Below, one piece after another: positions 47,050 to 58,914 of a DNA stretch of 64,000 nucleotides (positions within the stretch are counted from its first letter, which is position 1; each line of letters starts with the position of its first letter). The notes beneath the pieces were generated by a model, which was given only the letters and a program-made list of their open reading frames with translations, was not told where the DNA came from and did no database searches. A program made the position numbers and the translations under genes. Source of the stretch: Monodelphis domestica (Eukaryota > Chordata > Mammalia > Didelphimorphia > Didelphidae); assembly GCF_027887165.1 (NCBI RefSeq), contig NC_077235.1, positions 15,104,383 to 15,168,382 on the forward strand, in the 5' to 3' direction.

Positions 47050-47390
47050 GTCCATATATGAACATAAACTTGGCAGCAGTCCCTCTGGGGAGTAGGCTGG
47101 GGCATTCATGGATATGTGATTGCCCAGTTGGTTCCTGATTAAAGAGAAGTTCATTTTCTGAAAGATTGGCTTACCTAACTGATCCCACCAAGCTGATTCC
47201 TGACTCGACTCAGTGGGTTCTTACGTATACCTCACATCTGGTGGTCAAACTGGCTGGAGGTTTAGGTAGCCGTAACTTGGGTATCCTGGCTATCAAACCA
47301 TTTGTTAACTTGGAAATAACACAGAACTCCCAAATAATCTGAAAAAACAAGTCTTGAATCAGGATAGGGCTAAATCCCATATTGTAAAAA
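46158..47390. repeat. Modules S, (TA)n and X
   Basis: S in full, then perfect (TA)n at 46,995-47,046, then X (GGCAGCAGTCCCTCTGGGG, TGGTGGTCAAACTGG). X ends abruptly near 47,388 (CCATATTGTA), joined to the Y-internal segment (GTAAAAATTAAAGGAAAGC). Confidence 0.7.
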
Positions 47391-47537
47391 TATGTAAAAA
47401 TTAAAGGAAAGCAAGATGTAGAAAGTGTTCTATTGATTGACTCCACTGTGAATCCTATCTTGCAAAGAAAAAGTTAAAATTTTAGAACACTCTTTTGCTC
47501 TCACACCAATCTCGTCATTCCCGAGTCTGAGGGAATA
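47391..47537. repeat. Y-internal segment, partial
   Basis: Matches the second half of the Y-internal segment at 31,950-32,070 and 60,480-60,600. Lies just outside palindrome 2. Confidence 0.6.
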
Positions 47538-48291
47538 TCAAAGGACCATGGCCTTCCCGGTTTTCCTACTGTCAACCTGGAATCAAGAAACCCCAACCTT
47601 GTGGCCTAGACGGATCTGGTGTAGCCTGGGTTTCCGAAGGATCTTGTAGGTTGGAGACCCCAAAGTTTCTGCTTGTTCCCTGATCCCGTGAGAATCCAGA
47701 GAGATATAGACAGACAAACAGAAAGACAGATAGGCAGGCCGACTGGCAGATGGGTAGTGGGATAGGGAGGAGGGCAGATAGATGGATATAGAGATAGCAC
47801 ATAGAGAGACACATAGTCAGATACAGACAGAGAGATAGACAGGCAGGCAGACAGACAGATTAAGAGATAAATACATAGGAAGATCGAAAGAAAAGACATA
47901 GAAACACAGACAGACAGAATGAGAGATAATCAGAGAGATTGAAAGATTAATAGAACAACAGAATATCGGAGAGTGAAACAAAGGGACAGACAGAGACAGA
48001 TAGATGGAAGGACAGACCTAGGGAAGATGGAATGGAGAGACAGACAGACTGAGAGAGACACAGAAAGTCAGTCAGATGGATAGACAGACAGATAGGGATA
48101 GACAGATAGCAGTATAGATAGATAGATACAGCTAGATCAATATATTGATATATAGACTGAATGAGAAAAAATTGGGCAGAGACCCAGAAAGACGGACTAG
48201 TTTCTCTATCATTTTGTCTATCAGCCTGTCCTGTCTGCACATCTAATCTGACTATATCTATGTGTCTACGTGTTTATGGATGTATGTACGA

Positions 48292-48365
<74 letters not shown>

Positions 48366-48366
48366 T
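48292..48366. repeat. (CTAT)n tract
   Basis: Perfect array in the left arm. The mirror position is (GATA)n at 54,053-54,130, so this is a matched pair of complementary tracts. Confidence 0.97.
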
Positions 48367-49344
48367 TATGTCTTAGTGTTTCTGTCTGTATAGTCTATAT
48401 AACTATCTACCTACCTGTCTGTGTATCTTGTGAGTTTGTCTGTATCTCTGCCAAACAGTGAGGTCTGGTTATATCTCTTTCTCTGTGTGTTTTTATGTAT
48501 CTATTTTTGTATCTCTCTATGTATTTATCTAACTACTGTTGACTTTTAAGAACACAAAACTATTAAAAAATCAGAGAAGTTACTCTTTCATCAAGGAAAC
48601 GGGGGTCAGTGTGACAGTAGGGCTCTAGACAGAGCTGGGCGCCACAAGGCTACGGAGAGTCCCAGGACTGAACTCTGGTGGCTCTGGACACTGACCCCTG
48701 GGAAAGGCAATAGCACCAGATTGGACAGTTTAAAGAAGAAAAGAATTTGGGGAACTTCTCCACCATTTGGGGGAAATCCAGGGCCAGGGAAAGATGATTG
48801 ACTTTGCTCAAGCTACAAAGAAAATGGGAGTGTTCAAACTCTACTGACAGCATCCAATGAAGCTTGGGAAAAGAATCACAGCTTGAGGAGAGGGTCTAAG
48901 GGAAAGGGCTGCTGACAATGGATACTAAAGGATGGTCCCTGATCAGGTGGGGATTTACTTGGGAAAAGATCTCTGACCCCACAGGGGAGACAACCTAAAA
49001 CAAGGAGGGTCCTGAGCATCTGCTTAGTCCTATCCAAGTAGAATTGTCATTCACTCTCCATTACTCAGTCTGAACCTGCTAGCCTGAGATTCCATTCTGG
49101 ATGGATCCTCACAGAAACAGGGAACAAGTACAAAGTTTGGGTCTTCAACTTAGAAGCTAGTCCTAACCTTGGGGTACATCTAATCTTACTATGCTACAAG
49201 TTTGGGGTTTCTAGATTCCATGTTGACACTCTGTCTATATATGTAATTCTTTCTTTGTGATTGTCCTTCTGTCATGTATCTATCAGCCTGTATGTATGTA
49301 TATTTCTCCATCTGTCTGCAAGCCCTTCCCTTCTGGTTATCTGT

Positions 49345-49501
49345 ATATATGTATGTATGTATGTGTGTATGTATGTATGTGTGTATGTGTGTATGTATGT
49401 ATGTATGTATGTATCTATTTACTTTTCTCAGTCTCTGTCTTTCTGTCCAACTATCTGTCTGATTGTGTCTGTCAGTTTTTTTCTCTACAAAGATAGATAG
49501 T

Positions 49502-49550
<49 letters not shown>
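49345..49550. repeat. (TATG/TGTG)n and (TG)n tracts
   Basis: TATG with TGTG interruptions at 49,345-49,413, then (TG)n at 49,504-49,547. The mirror side has (CA)n near 52,769-52,801. Confidence 0.95.
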
Positions 49551-50206
49551 AAGAGAGAGAGAGAGTCACAGATATGGAGAATGATAAATGGACAATTTGA
49601 TAGATAGACCGATAGATATATACAGACAGACACATAGAAATACACACAGATAGAATGAGATAGTTAGATTGATAGATAGATAGACAGAGAGAGAGACACA
49701 GACAGATATGTAGAGACACAAATATAATGACATTTAGACAGAAAGGTAGACTGAGGTATCGATATATTAATAGACAGAGAGAATGACAGATAGCAAGACA
49801 GAGGGTCAGACACAGATAGAGAGACAGAGAGAGTCAAGCAGACCTATACATAGACAGAAATAGACAAATATCTAGAGAGACAGACTTGGGTAGAGAGATT
49901 CAAAGAGAGAGAGATAGACAGAAAGATCACTAGGTTGATATAAAGAGAAGGAAAAAGAACAAACTTCTATACACAGACATACTGATGGACAAAAAGACAG
50001 GACAGAGGAACAGACAGACACCTGAACAGACAGACGGACCGATAGATTAGTTTCTCTGTCATTCTCTCTATCTGCCTTTGTTTCTGTGTATCTACAAGTC
50101 TGTCTCACTGGATGTGCAACTGTCTATCCATATTTTTGTATCTTTCTATCTCTGTCTGGCTCTCTGTCTGTCTGTCTGTATGTCTGTCGCTCTGTCTGTC
50201 GCTCTG

Positions 50207-50277
<71 letters not shown>
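50207..50277. repeat. (CTAT)n tract
   Basis: Perfect array just before N. The mirror position is (GATA)n at 51,996-52,060. Confidence 0.97.
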
Positions 50278-50356
50278 CTTTGTGTTCCTGTCGGTGTAAT
50301 CTATGTATCTATCTACCTGCCTGTTTGTAAATGGATCAGTCTGTGTGTATGTCCTT

Positions 50357-51464
50357 TGTGTGTTTTAAAGTGTTGTGATAGCCTGGGGAACTACAACTCC
50401 CAGTGTGACCAAGTATTCAAACCCCTTTGAGTCCTGGCTTCTGATTAGTCTTGCATGGGACCAATCACGCTTTGGGAGACAATATCCATGGCCCTCCGTA
50501 GCATGGGATTGATCCATTTCAAGATCAATCCCATGAATGGAAATAACGGGCATCATCCCTTGCCCAGCATAGGATTGGTCCAATTCAAGACCAATTCCCT
50601 CCTCGGAAATAAGGGGTAAAGACCCATGGAGCACGCTGGGAGATGTAGTCCCATAGGCCGCAGCCCTTGAAAACCCACAAAATCTCTTTCTATGAATCTA
50701 TGTAGATGGAGTGATGGACAGCTTAACAGACAGAAGGACTGACAGATTATTTGATCTGTTATTCTGTCTATTCGCCTACTGGTTGGTATATCTCTCAGCC
50801 TGTCTGTGTTTCTTTTGAGGTTTTTCAAGTGTTGTGACAGTCTTGGGAACTACAACCCCCAGTGTGCCCCAGGAGTCCTACCCCTTTGCGTCCTGGCTTG
50901 TGATTGATCCTGAATTAGACCAATCCCTTGTTGGGGGCGGGAAAATGCTCATAGTCCGTCCTTTGCACGGGATTGGTCCACTTTAAAACCAATCCAATGA
51001 AAGGAAAATATGGCCATCATCCCTAGCCCAGCATAGGATTGGTCCAATTAAAGAACACTCCCTACAAGGAAATGACTGGAGGTGACCCTTGTAGAATGCT
51101 GGGGGATGTAGTACCCTTGGCCGAAACCCTGGAAAACCCAAGCTATGTCTCTCTATGGATCTATGTAGAGGGAGAGATGGACAATTAGACAGACAGAAGG
51201 ACTGACAGATAGATTTGTCTGTCTGTCTATCTATTATTCTGTCTATCCGCCTGCTGATAGGTGTATCTATTAGTCTACCTGTCTCAATTTTGGGGATTTT
51301 CCCGGGTTGTGACTGCCTTCGGAACTACAACCCCCAGGGTCCCCGAGGAGCCCCTCTTCTTTGAGTCCTGGCTTTGGATTGGTCCCGAATTCGACCAATT
51401 GCGAGTTGGGGGGTGCAGAATGCCCATGGCCTCTCTTTAGCCCAAGATTGGTCCATATCAACTT
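50357..51464. repeat. Module N, left of palindrome 2 centre
   Basis: Forward motif GGGGAACTACAACTCCCAGT at about 50,385-50,404, inverted motif CTGGGAGATGTAGTCCCATA near 50,637, forward motifs near 50,852 and 51,322. CCAAT/ATTGG hairpins lie at 50,505-50,532, 50,571-50,593 and 50,970-50,996. The palindrome centre is in the GACAGATAGATTTGTCTGTC spacer near 51,215. Confidence 0.82.
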
Positions 51465-51580
51465 ACAGACGTCCACTTTGGCCAGTGAGGTAAGTGGCTA
51501 TTGCAGACTGGATGATGGGTCCAAACCTGTCTTCTCAGACTGTAATATGAGGTGCTGGACGTCTTGAATAAGATTCAATA
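51465..51580 (+). other. Remnant of module E with donor and start of D
   Basis: About the last 25 bp of E end at 51,489, followed by GTAAGTGG: a donor that changed from GTGAGT yet still fits the consensus. D sequence follows. The acceptor is gone, as at 12,795. Confidence 0.6.
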
Positions 51581-51910
51581 GGATTTTCAAGTTTGGGTTT
51601 TCAAGTGTTGTGGCCTAGCGGACTACATCCCTCAGCATGCTCCAGAGGTCCCTCCCCGTTATTTCTGAGGAGGTAATTGGTCTTGAATTGGACCAATCCT
51701 ATGCTGGGCAAGGGATGATGCCCGTTATTTCCTTTCATGGGATTGGTCTTCAAATCGACCTATCCCATGCTAAGGACTGACTATGGACATTGACCTCCCC
51801 CCCAACCCGTGATTGGTCTATTGCCAGACCAATGCCAATCCAGGACTCAAAGTGGTGAGACCCCTTCGGCACACTGTGAGTTGTAGTTCCCCAGGCTATC
51901 ACATCACTTT
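51581..51910. repeat. Module N, inverted, right of palindrome 2 centre
   Basis: Starts with GTTTTCAAGTGTTGTGGCCT and ends with the inverted motif near 51,870-51,893 and the CTTTAAAACACAC string. Nearly line-for-line equal to 12,930-13,250. Confidence 0.8.
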
Positions 51911-51995
51911 AAAACACACAAAAGAGATACACACAAACTGATTCTTTTACAAATAGGCAGGTAGATACATGGACTACACAGACAGGAACACAAAG

Positions 51996-52086
<91 letters not shown>

Positions 52087-52699
52087 AGGACAGACAGAGA
52101 GACAGACAGGTATAGATAGAAAGATACAAAATTCTGGATAGGTAGAGTGTTGCACATCCAGTGAGAGAGAATTGTAGATACAAAGAAACGAAACAGATAG
52201 ACAGAATGATAGAGAAACTAATCTGTCTGTCAGTCTGTCTGTTCATGTGTCTGTCTGTCTGTCTGTTCCTCTGTCCTGCCTTTATGTCCATCAGTCTGTC
52301 TGTGTCTGGAAGTCTCTTTCTCTTTCCTTCTATTCATATCAACCTAGTGATCTTTTTGTCTGTCTCTCTCTTTTTTAATCTGTCCACCCAAGTCTTTCTC
52401 TCTTGATATTTGTCTGTTTCTGTCTGTGTATTGATCTGCTTCACTTTCTCTGTCTCTCTATCTGTCATTCTCTCAGAATATTAATCTATCGATCCCTCAG
52501 TCTACCTTTCTGTCTATCTTCATTATATCTGTGTCTTTATATATCTGTCTGTGTCTGTCTGTCTATCTGTAAATCTATCTCTCTATCTATCAATCTAACT
52601 ATCTCATTCTATCTGTGTGTATTTCTATGTGTCTGCCTGCATATATTTACCGGTCTATCTATCTATCAAATAGTCCTTTTATCATTCTTCATATCTGTG

Positions 52700-52767
<68 letters not shown>

Positions 52768-53180
52768 AGACACACACACACACACACAGACACACACACA
52801 CGCAGACATAACTATCTAACTATCTCTGTAAAGAAAAAACAACTGACAGATACAGACACACAGATAGATGGACAGAAAGACAGAGACTGAGAGATGCAAA
52901 TATATAAATACATGCATACATACATATATACAGAGAGATAATCAGAAGGGACTGCCTGACTGACAAATGGATACATAAACATAGAAACAGGCAGACATAT
53001 ACATAGACATCACAGAGAACAGAGAAACACACAAAAAATGTAGATATGTTGATAGAGAGACAGCACAAAGATAGACAGATATAAAAGCAGAGAGAGAGAG
53101 AGAGAGCAAGGAACAGACATGGATGGAAGGAAAATCACAAAGAAAAAATTACATAGATAGATAGATAGATAGATAGTCAA
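51911..53180. repeat. Module T right arm: (GATA)n, (GACA)n, (CT)n, (CA)n
   Basis: (GATA)n at 51,996-52,060 directly adjoins (GACA)n at 52,061-52,085. (CT)n lies at 52,702-52,767 and (CA)n at 52,769-52,801. GATA repeats lie at 53,155-53,176. Confidence 0.95.
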
Positions 53181-54052
53181 CATGGAATCTAGAAACACCA
53201 AACTTGTAGCTTAGTAAGATCAGATGTACCCCAAGGTTAGGAATAGCTTCTAAATTGAAGACTCAAAGTTTGTACTTGTTCCCTGTTTCTGTGAGAAGCC
53301 ACCCAGAAGGGAATCTCAGGCTAGCACATTCAGACTGAATAATGGAGTCTCAAGTGAATGACAATTCTACTTGAATGGGACTAAGCAGATGCTCAGGAAC
53401 CTCTTTGTTTTAGGTAGTCTCCCCTGTGGGATCAGAGATCTTGTCCCAAGTAAATCCCCACCTGATCAGGGACCATCCTTTAGTATCCAGTGTCAGCAGC
53501 CCTTTCCCTTAGACCCTCTCCTCAAGCTGTGATTCTTTTCCCAAGCATCAGTGGATGATGCTCTCAGTAGAGTCTGAAAACTCCCATTTTCTTTGTAGCT
53601 TGAGCAAAGTCAATCATCTTTCCCTGCCCCTGGATTTCCCCAAATGTTAGAGAAGTTCCCGAAATTTTTTCTTCTTTGGAACTGTCCTATCTGTTGCTGT
53701 TGCCTTTCCCAGGGGTCTCTGTGCAAAGCAACCACAGTTCAGTCCTGTGACTCTGTGTAGCCTTGTGGCTCCCAGCTCTGTCTAGAGCTCTACAGTCACC
53801 CTGACCCCTTTTTCCTTGACTAAAGAATCATTTTTCTGACTATTTAATAGTTTTGTGCTTTTACAAGTCAACAGTAGTTACAGAGATACATAGAGAGATA
53901 CATAAAGAGATACATAAAAATATAGACACATAAGAAAACACACAGAGATTTACAGCCAGACCTGACTGATGGCCAGAGATAAGACAAACTCATGAGATAC
54001 ACAGACAGGCAGGCAGATAATTATATTGACTACACAGACAGAAACACTAAGA

Positions 54053-54063
54053 GATAGATAGAC

Positions 54064-54130
<67 letters not shown>
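54053..54130. repeat. (GATA)n tract
   Basis: Near-perfect array in the right arm of palindrome 2, with one GACA unit near 54,061. It pairs with (CTAT)n at 48,292-48,366. Confidence 0.97.
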
Positions 54131-54131
<1 letters not shown>

Positions 54132-54239
54132 TCGTACATACATCCATAAACACATAGACACATAGATAAGGCCAGGCGGAACTTTGCAGACAAAAGGACA
54201 GGCTGATAGACACACAGACAGGCAGGCAGATAGACAAAA

Positions 54240-55460
54240 CGACAGAGAAACTAGTCCATCTGTCAGTCCTTCTGTATGTCTGTCAATCTGTCTTTCTGTG
54301 TTTCACAGTCTGTTTTTCTCTCATTCTATCTATATATCAATCTATTGATCTAGCTGTATTTATATTACTATCTGTCTATCCCGTGTCTGTCTGTCTATCC
54401 ATCTGCCTGACGTTCTGTGTCTGTCTCAATCTGTCTCTCCATTCGATCTTCCCTCAGTCTGTTGTTCCATCTATCTGACTCTGTCTGTTCCTTTGTATCA
54501 CTCTCCAATATTCTGATGTTCTATTAATCTTTCAATGTCTATCTCTAATTCTGTTTGTGATTCTATTTATTTTTTTCCATCTTCCTATCTATTTATCTCT
54601 CTGTCTGTCTTCCTGCCTGTTTATCTCTCTGTCTGTGTCTGACTATGTGTCACTCTACGTGCTATCTCTATATCCATCTATCTGCCTTCCTACCTATCTG
54701 ACTACCCATCTGCCCATCGACCTGCCTATCTGTCTTTCTGTTTGTCTGTCTCTATCCCTCTGGATTCTCATGGGATCAGGGAACAAGTACAAACTTTGGG
54801 GGTCTCCAACCTACAAGCTCCTCCGGAAACCCAGGCTACACCAGATCCGTCTAGGCCACAAGTTTAGGGTTTCTTGATTCCAGGTTGACAATAGAAAAAC
54901 CGGGAATGCCATTGACCTTTGACAAAGCTCTCTGTCTGTCAGTCCTCATGTCTGTCTGTCCCCTTGGCCATCTCTCAGTCTATATGGATATAGAGCTAGA
55001 GATAGAATGTGTTTTGCAGCCTTGTGCCCTGAGGAACTGCACACTGCAATGTTCTTGAGCAGTCCCTCCATCTCATTTCCTGGGAGGGATTGGTCTTGAA
55101 TTGGACCGAGGCAGGGATAGGGATATTCCTCACTACTGCTGTGTGTGACTGGCTTATAAATGGATCAGTCCTGGACTCAGGAGAGGCCATTCGCTTTGTC
55201 CCTCTCCTAACTCGGGATTGGTCGAATTCGGGAGCCCTCCCAAGGCAGGACTCAAAGGGGTGGGACTCCTGGAGCACACTGGGGGTTGTAGTTCCCCAGG
55301 CGGTCACAACATTTGAAAACCCTCAAAAGATAGATGGACAGACCGATACATGCACTAAACAGCAGGCAGATAGACAGAATATCATAGCAACTAATCTGTC
55401 TGTCAGTCCTTCTGTCTGTCCAGTTGTCCATCTCTCCATTTTCATAGAAACATAGAGATA
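54240..55460. repeat. Inverted repeat 3, left arm
   Basis: Reverse complement of 62,520-63,720. It shares the unusual Y-to-T junction TTGACAAAGCTCTCTGTCTG near 54,918-54,937 (one base different in the other arm) and matches on through the variant N block. The outer part overlaps palindrome 2. Confidence 0.75.
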
Positions 55461-55825
55461 GTATGGCTTTTAAAGTGCTGTGGCTTGGGGAACTACATCG
55501 CCCAGCGTGCTCCAGGGGTCCTTACTCCTTATTTCCGGGGAGGGATTTGTCTTGAATTGGACCAGTTCTATGCTAGTGGAGGGAATGATGTCCAATATTT
55601 CCTTTATTGGGATTGGTTTTGAAAAGTATTAATTCCGTGCTAAGAAGAGTTCATGGCCATTGTCCCTCCTCTATCTCGGGATTGGTCCAATTCAAGACCA
55701 ATCCCAAACAAGGACTCAAACGGGTGGTCCTGCTGGTGCACACTGAGGGTTGTAATTCCCCAGGCTTCAACAGGTTAAAAAGCACAAAAGTCAGACACAC
55801 AGGCTGATAGATGCACAAACAGGCA
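55010..55825. repeat. Module N, variant, inverted then a further monomer
   Basis: Inverted motif CTGGGGGTTGTAGTTCCCCA near 55,280. Forward and inverted motifs recur near 55,490 (GGGGAACTACATCGCCCAG) and 55,745 (GAGGGTTGTAATTCCCCAGG). Hairpins lie at 55,088-55,105 and 55,678-55,703. Palindromic parts are shorter than in other N blocks. Confidence 0.75.
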
Positions 55826-55912
55826 TGCCTCCATGCTGAGGTTTAGCTATCATTTAACAGAGGTGAGGACAGGGCCCAGAAAGTAGGGGTTGGGGCAGGA
55901 GGTTTGCCCTCA
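55826..55912 (-). repeat. Inverted fragment of module D
   Basis: Reverse complement of D near 42,745-42,835 (TCATTTAACAGAGG..., CCAGAAAGTAGGGGTTGGGG). It joins Q at CAACATTCCATGTACA. The only clear D copy in this orientation. Confidence 0.65.
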
Positions 55913-57789
55913 GGCAACATTCCATGTACAGCATCGGTCTTGGCCATTTAATTTTGCAAATGTGCTAGGTAAAATGGAGAATCCTCTTCCTAGGGCTGCA
56001 ATCTTATAAACTGTGAATGTCTCTATAATTGTTCATTCAAAAGTAACATCCTTGAACTCGTTAACTTGGAAATAACGCCAAACTATCAAATAGTCAGAAA
56101 AACTCAAATCTTTAACCATAATCTCACCTTCAAATCAATGTTGAAATTATATTTAAAAGTTTCAAACAAGCACACAGACACACGCATACACACCCACACA
56201 CCCACACACACCCTCCCAATCTAACTTTGGGGACATGGGGAGGTTCGGGATAAAAAACTTTTCATTCCCCTTTAACTCCTGAACAAATATAATCATGCCA
56301 GTCCGTAGACCAAAATGATTGTTAAAATAAGCCCCATATCTTAGCCCTTGCCTTTCTGAGGATTTCATCATAGGATGACAGAACATTTGATCAAACAGGA
56401 GAAAAGTGGGAAATAACTTAAATTAGGGAGAAAAGCTTCCTAATTTGAATACAAATGTCAGGTATAAGTTGGTAATGATCAGCAGTCAGCTGTAGAACTT
56501 GATAGAAACTTAGCTAAGCCATTCCTCAGCCCTTCCATTGGCCCTTGTGATTGTATCCTAACCCATTTTCCTCCATAGCATTTCTTTTCCCCATGATCTT
56601 TCCAAAGAATTCACCTATAGATCTCAATTCTCTCTCGCCATGCTAAGATTATCTTTCTTACTACCAAATTCCTTCTAGGCTCCATCATTTCTTTCCTAAC
56701 GTCTTCTGATTCGACTTTGAGACAACCCAGCACTCTGGAATCTTTGCTGTGACTTCTCCAATGGACAGATGTTCCGTTCCATCCTCTTAACGAGGTAAAG
56801 TGCTCCTATTTTCAACTTTCCTCCTTCAACTCAGAATGGGGACTAAGTCTGTCCTTTCTAGGTTCTCTACTTAATGGGCCTTGGCTCCAGGTAAATAGAA
56901 TTCTCAGGAGAAATAAACGGCCAATTTGCCCTCTGCTGTAGAATTATTTCTCAAGTCAATGAAAAGGATAGGAAACAATCCTTCTCCAGATTCCGTACGT
57001 TGGGGACTCCTTCGTATATCTCTTAAAGATGTCACCTTGAGTAATACTTCAGATTCTGGGCTGCAGTAAATTCTGGTCTAGGCTTTTGGCTCCTATGAAT
57101 CCTCTTCAGGCAAATCTTCCCTTTCATAGGTTTTTATCTCTTCACCCCCATACCAGAACTGGGGGAGGGAGGGGTAAAATCCAGGGCATTCATAGAAATG
57201 TCTTAGGAATTTCCCAGGTCTCTTTCTCAAGCTGTCCTGTGCCAAAGATCATTAGAAATAATGCACACAAAACCATCAGTTTTCTCCACTTCAAAAGGAA
57301 AATTAGTTCTCCTTATTCCCTGGTCATTTCAAACAAAAACTTATCTGTTGAAATGGTTGCACTCTGGAAATTGACCTTCAAAATGCCCCAAATCAGGTTA
57401 TTGTAGATGATGGTTTTCTTTTCTCAAAAACTCAAACTGGTATCATTTTCTCTCCAAAAACAAAACTTAGGGTTACTAAGGAAGAGGTTCAAAATTTCCT
57501 CTAACTAGGAACACCTCTACTATTCCCTTCCCTTTTTTCATTTTTTACTCTAATTTCCTTTGGGCTGCCAATTTGCCTTTCTCCTCTCCTTGCCTCAAAG
57601 CACTTTGGCCTATGGCTAAAGCTACTCCTAGAGAGGAAATTTGTGGCTCAAGTAAAAAATGTTCAGGGTTTCCTCATCATTAAAAGCAAAGCATCCCCCC
57701 CCCCATATTTCATGTCCTTTGACAACAATTTAAAGACCAGTCAGGTCTGTAGTTGCCCATCCTCAAATGAACATTCTTTACTCCAGAAA
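55913..57789. repeat. Modules Q and P, copy 7
   Basis: Q starts inside its first part (L missing), has degenerate CA repeats at about 56,165-56,213, then standard order. The frame at 57,086-57,406 is not conserved. A short (CA)n follows at 57,790-57,805. Confidence 0.7.
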
Positions 57790-57805
57790 TCACACACACA
57801 CACAC

Positions 57806-58193
57806 AGAGTAAACTGAAAAAAAAAAACACTCCTGCTCTTTAAAAAAAATACCAGCTTGACAAAAATGTGAAATGACTGCACTCAAATAACCAAGTTAAT
57901 ACTTCAAAGGAAATGCATCTTATTGGCAATAATCAAAATTTACTATACTTGATATACACAATTTCACACATTTTTCCTAGCAAAACTTGGGAAGAAAAGA
58001 TTAGACAGTAAAGTCAAGAATTTCTGGACCTCCTTTGGCTTTCAGCTCCATAATCCCCTGCGCAGATGGGCAGCTCCTCCCCTCCTCTCTAGCTTTTCAG
58101 AGGAATGAACTGTTGTAACCCAACTTGAAAGGCATTATTTGCTAACTTTTCTATCACCTGCATTCAGAGGACATCCATTAGACCTTCAGCATA
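57806..58193. repeat. Module S, first part
   Basis: Standard S to GACCTTCAGCATA, where a solo LTR is inserted. Confidence 0.7.
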
Positions 58194-58909
58194 TGCAGCC
58201 TCCCGGCCTGCAAGAGGCTGCAAAGGGGGGAAAAATTGAGAGGATAGAGATAGAGAAGAAGTTTTTACCCGCGAAGGGCGTGAACGAGCCGACTTTAGAG
58301 ATGTGAGTAACCGAGTCAGTAAAGGAATATTATTTGTATGAGCCACAGCTAAGCTCCGACCACTGGGTGTGAATATTCAGGCTGAAACCACCCAATGATC
58401 CTCTTTTAACACCTTACCGGTCAGAGGATAAAGCTAGTGCAGATGGAAAGGAGACTAAGAACTACAAGAGGTAGATAATGCTAGATAGCATTAGGAGAAA
58501 GAGAGGAAGTAAGGCAGGCCTGGACTAAGGACCAGGCCTTAGTAAGAAAGATAGAGAAGAGGGACAGGGGAGAAGTTGCTACTTGCCAGACCAGGGAATC
58601 CTGAACCAGTGGGCGGAGCTTAGAGGAGCTGGTTTATTTATAGTCATGCCAGCTCAATACATATTGAACAGTTATATGATACCTCAATACATATGGATGA
58701 GTTATCTGGGGTACCCCTATTGGATAATACAACCTATGACAAGGTGAAGGTGGGGTTTTACTCCTCAGGTGAGTGGGACACAGGAAAGCAAGGTTTCGCG
58801 CCTAAACTTCAGCCATGCTGGCAATAAAGTTCATTGCCATGCACATAATGACCATGTGCTCACTCACATTCCTTGCTTCCCCATAACGTCTATGGGCTGG
58901 GCTGCTACA
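58194..58909. mobile_element. Solo LTR, 716 bp, with 5-bp target duplication GCATA
   Basis: Begins TG (58,194) and ends CA (58,909). GCATA occurs at 58,189-58,193 and again at 58,910-58,914, and removing one copy plus the insert restores the sister S sequence. Orientation is probably minus: that strand starts TGTAGCAGCCC and has CTATAAATAAACC near 58,640. The plus strand also has AATAAA near 58,820, so orientation is not certain. No internal retroviral gene is present. Confidence 0.8.
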
Positions 58910-58914
58910 GCATA

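Larger units (their letters stand above)
47538..54922. repeat. Palindrome 2, about 7.4 kb, centre near 51.2 kb
   Basis: Inverted anchors: GTCAACCTGGAATCAAGAAA at 47,571-47,590 against its complement ending at 54,889; AACTACTGTTGAC at 48,531-48,543 against GTCAACAGTAGTT ending at 53,879; AACTACAACTCCCAGTGTG near 50,388 against its inverted partner near 51,890. Arms hold Y, T, Z, X/Y, T and N in mirror order. The inner 6 kb parallels palindrome 1 at an offset of about 38.61-38.66 kb. Confidence 0.85.
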
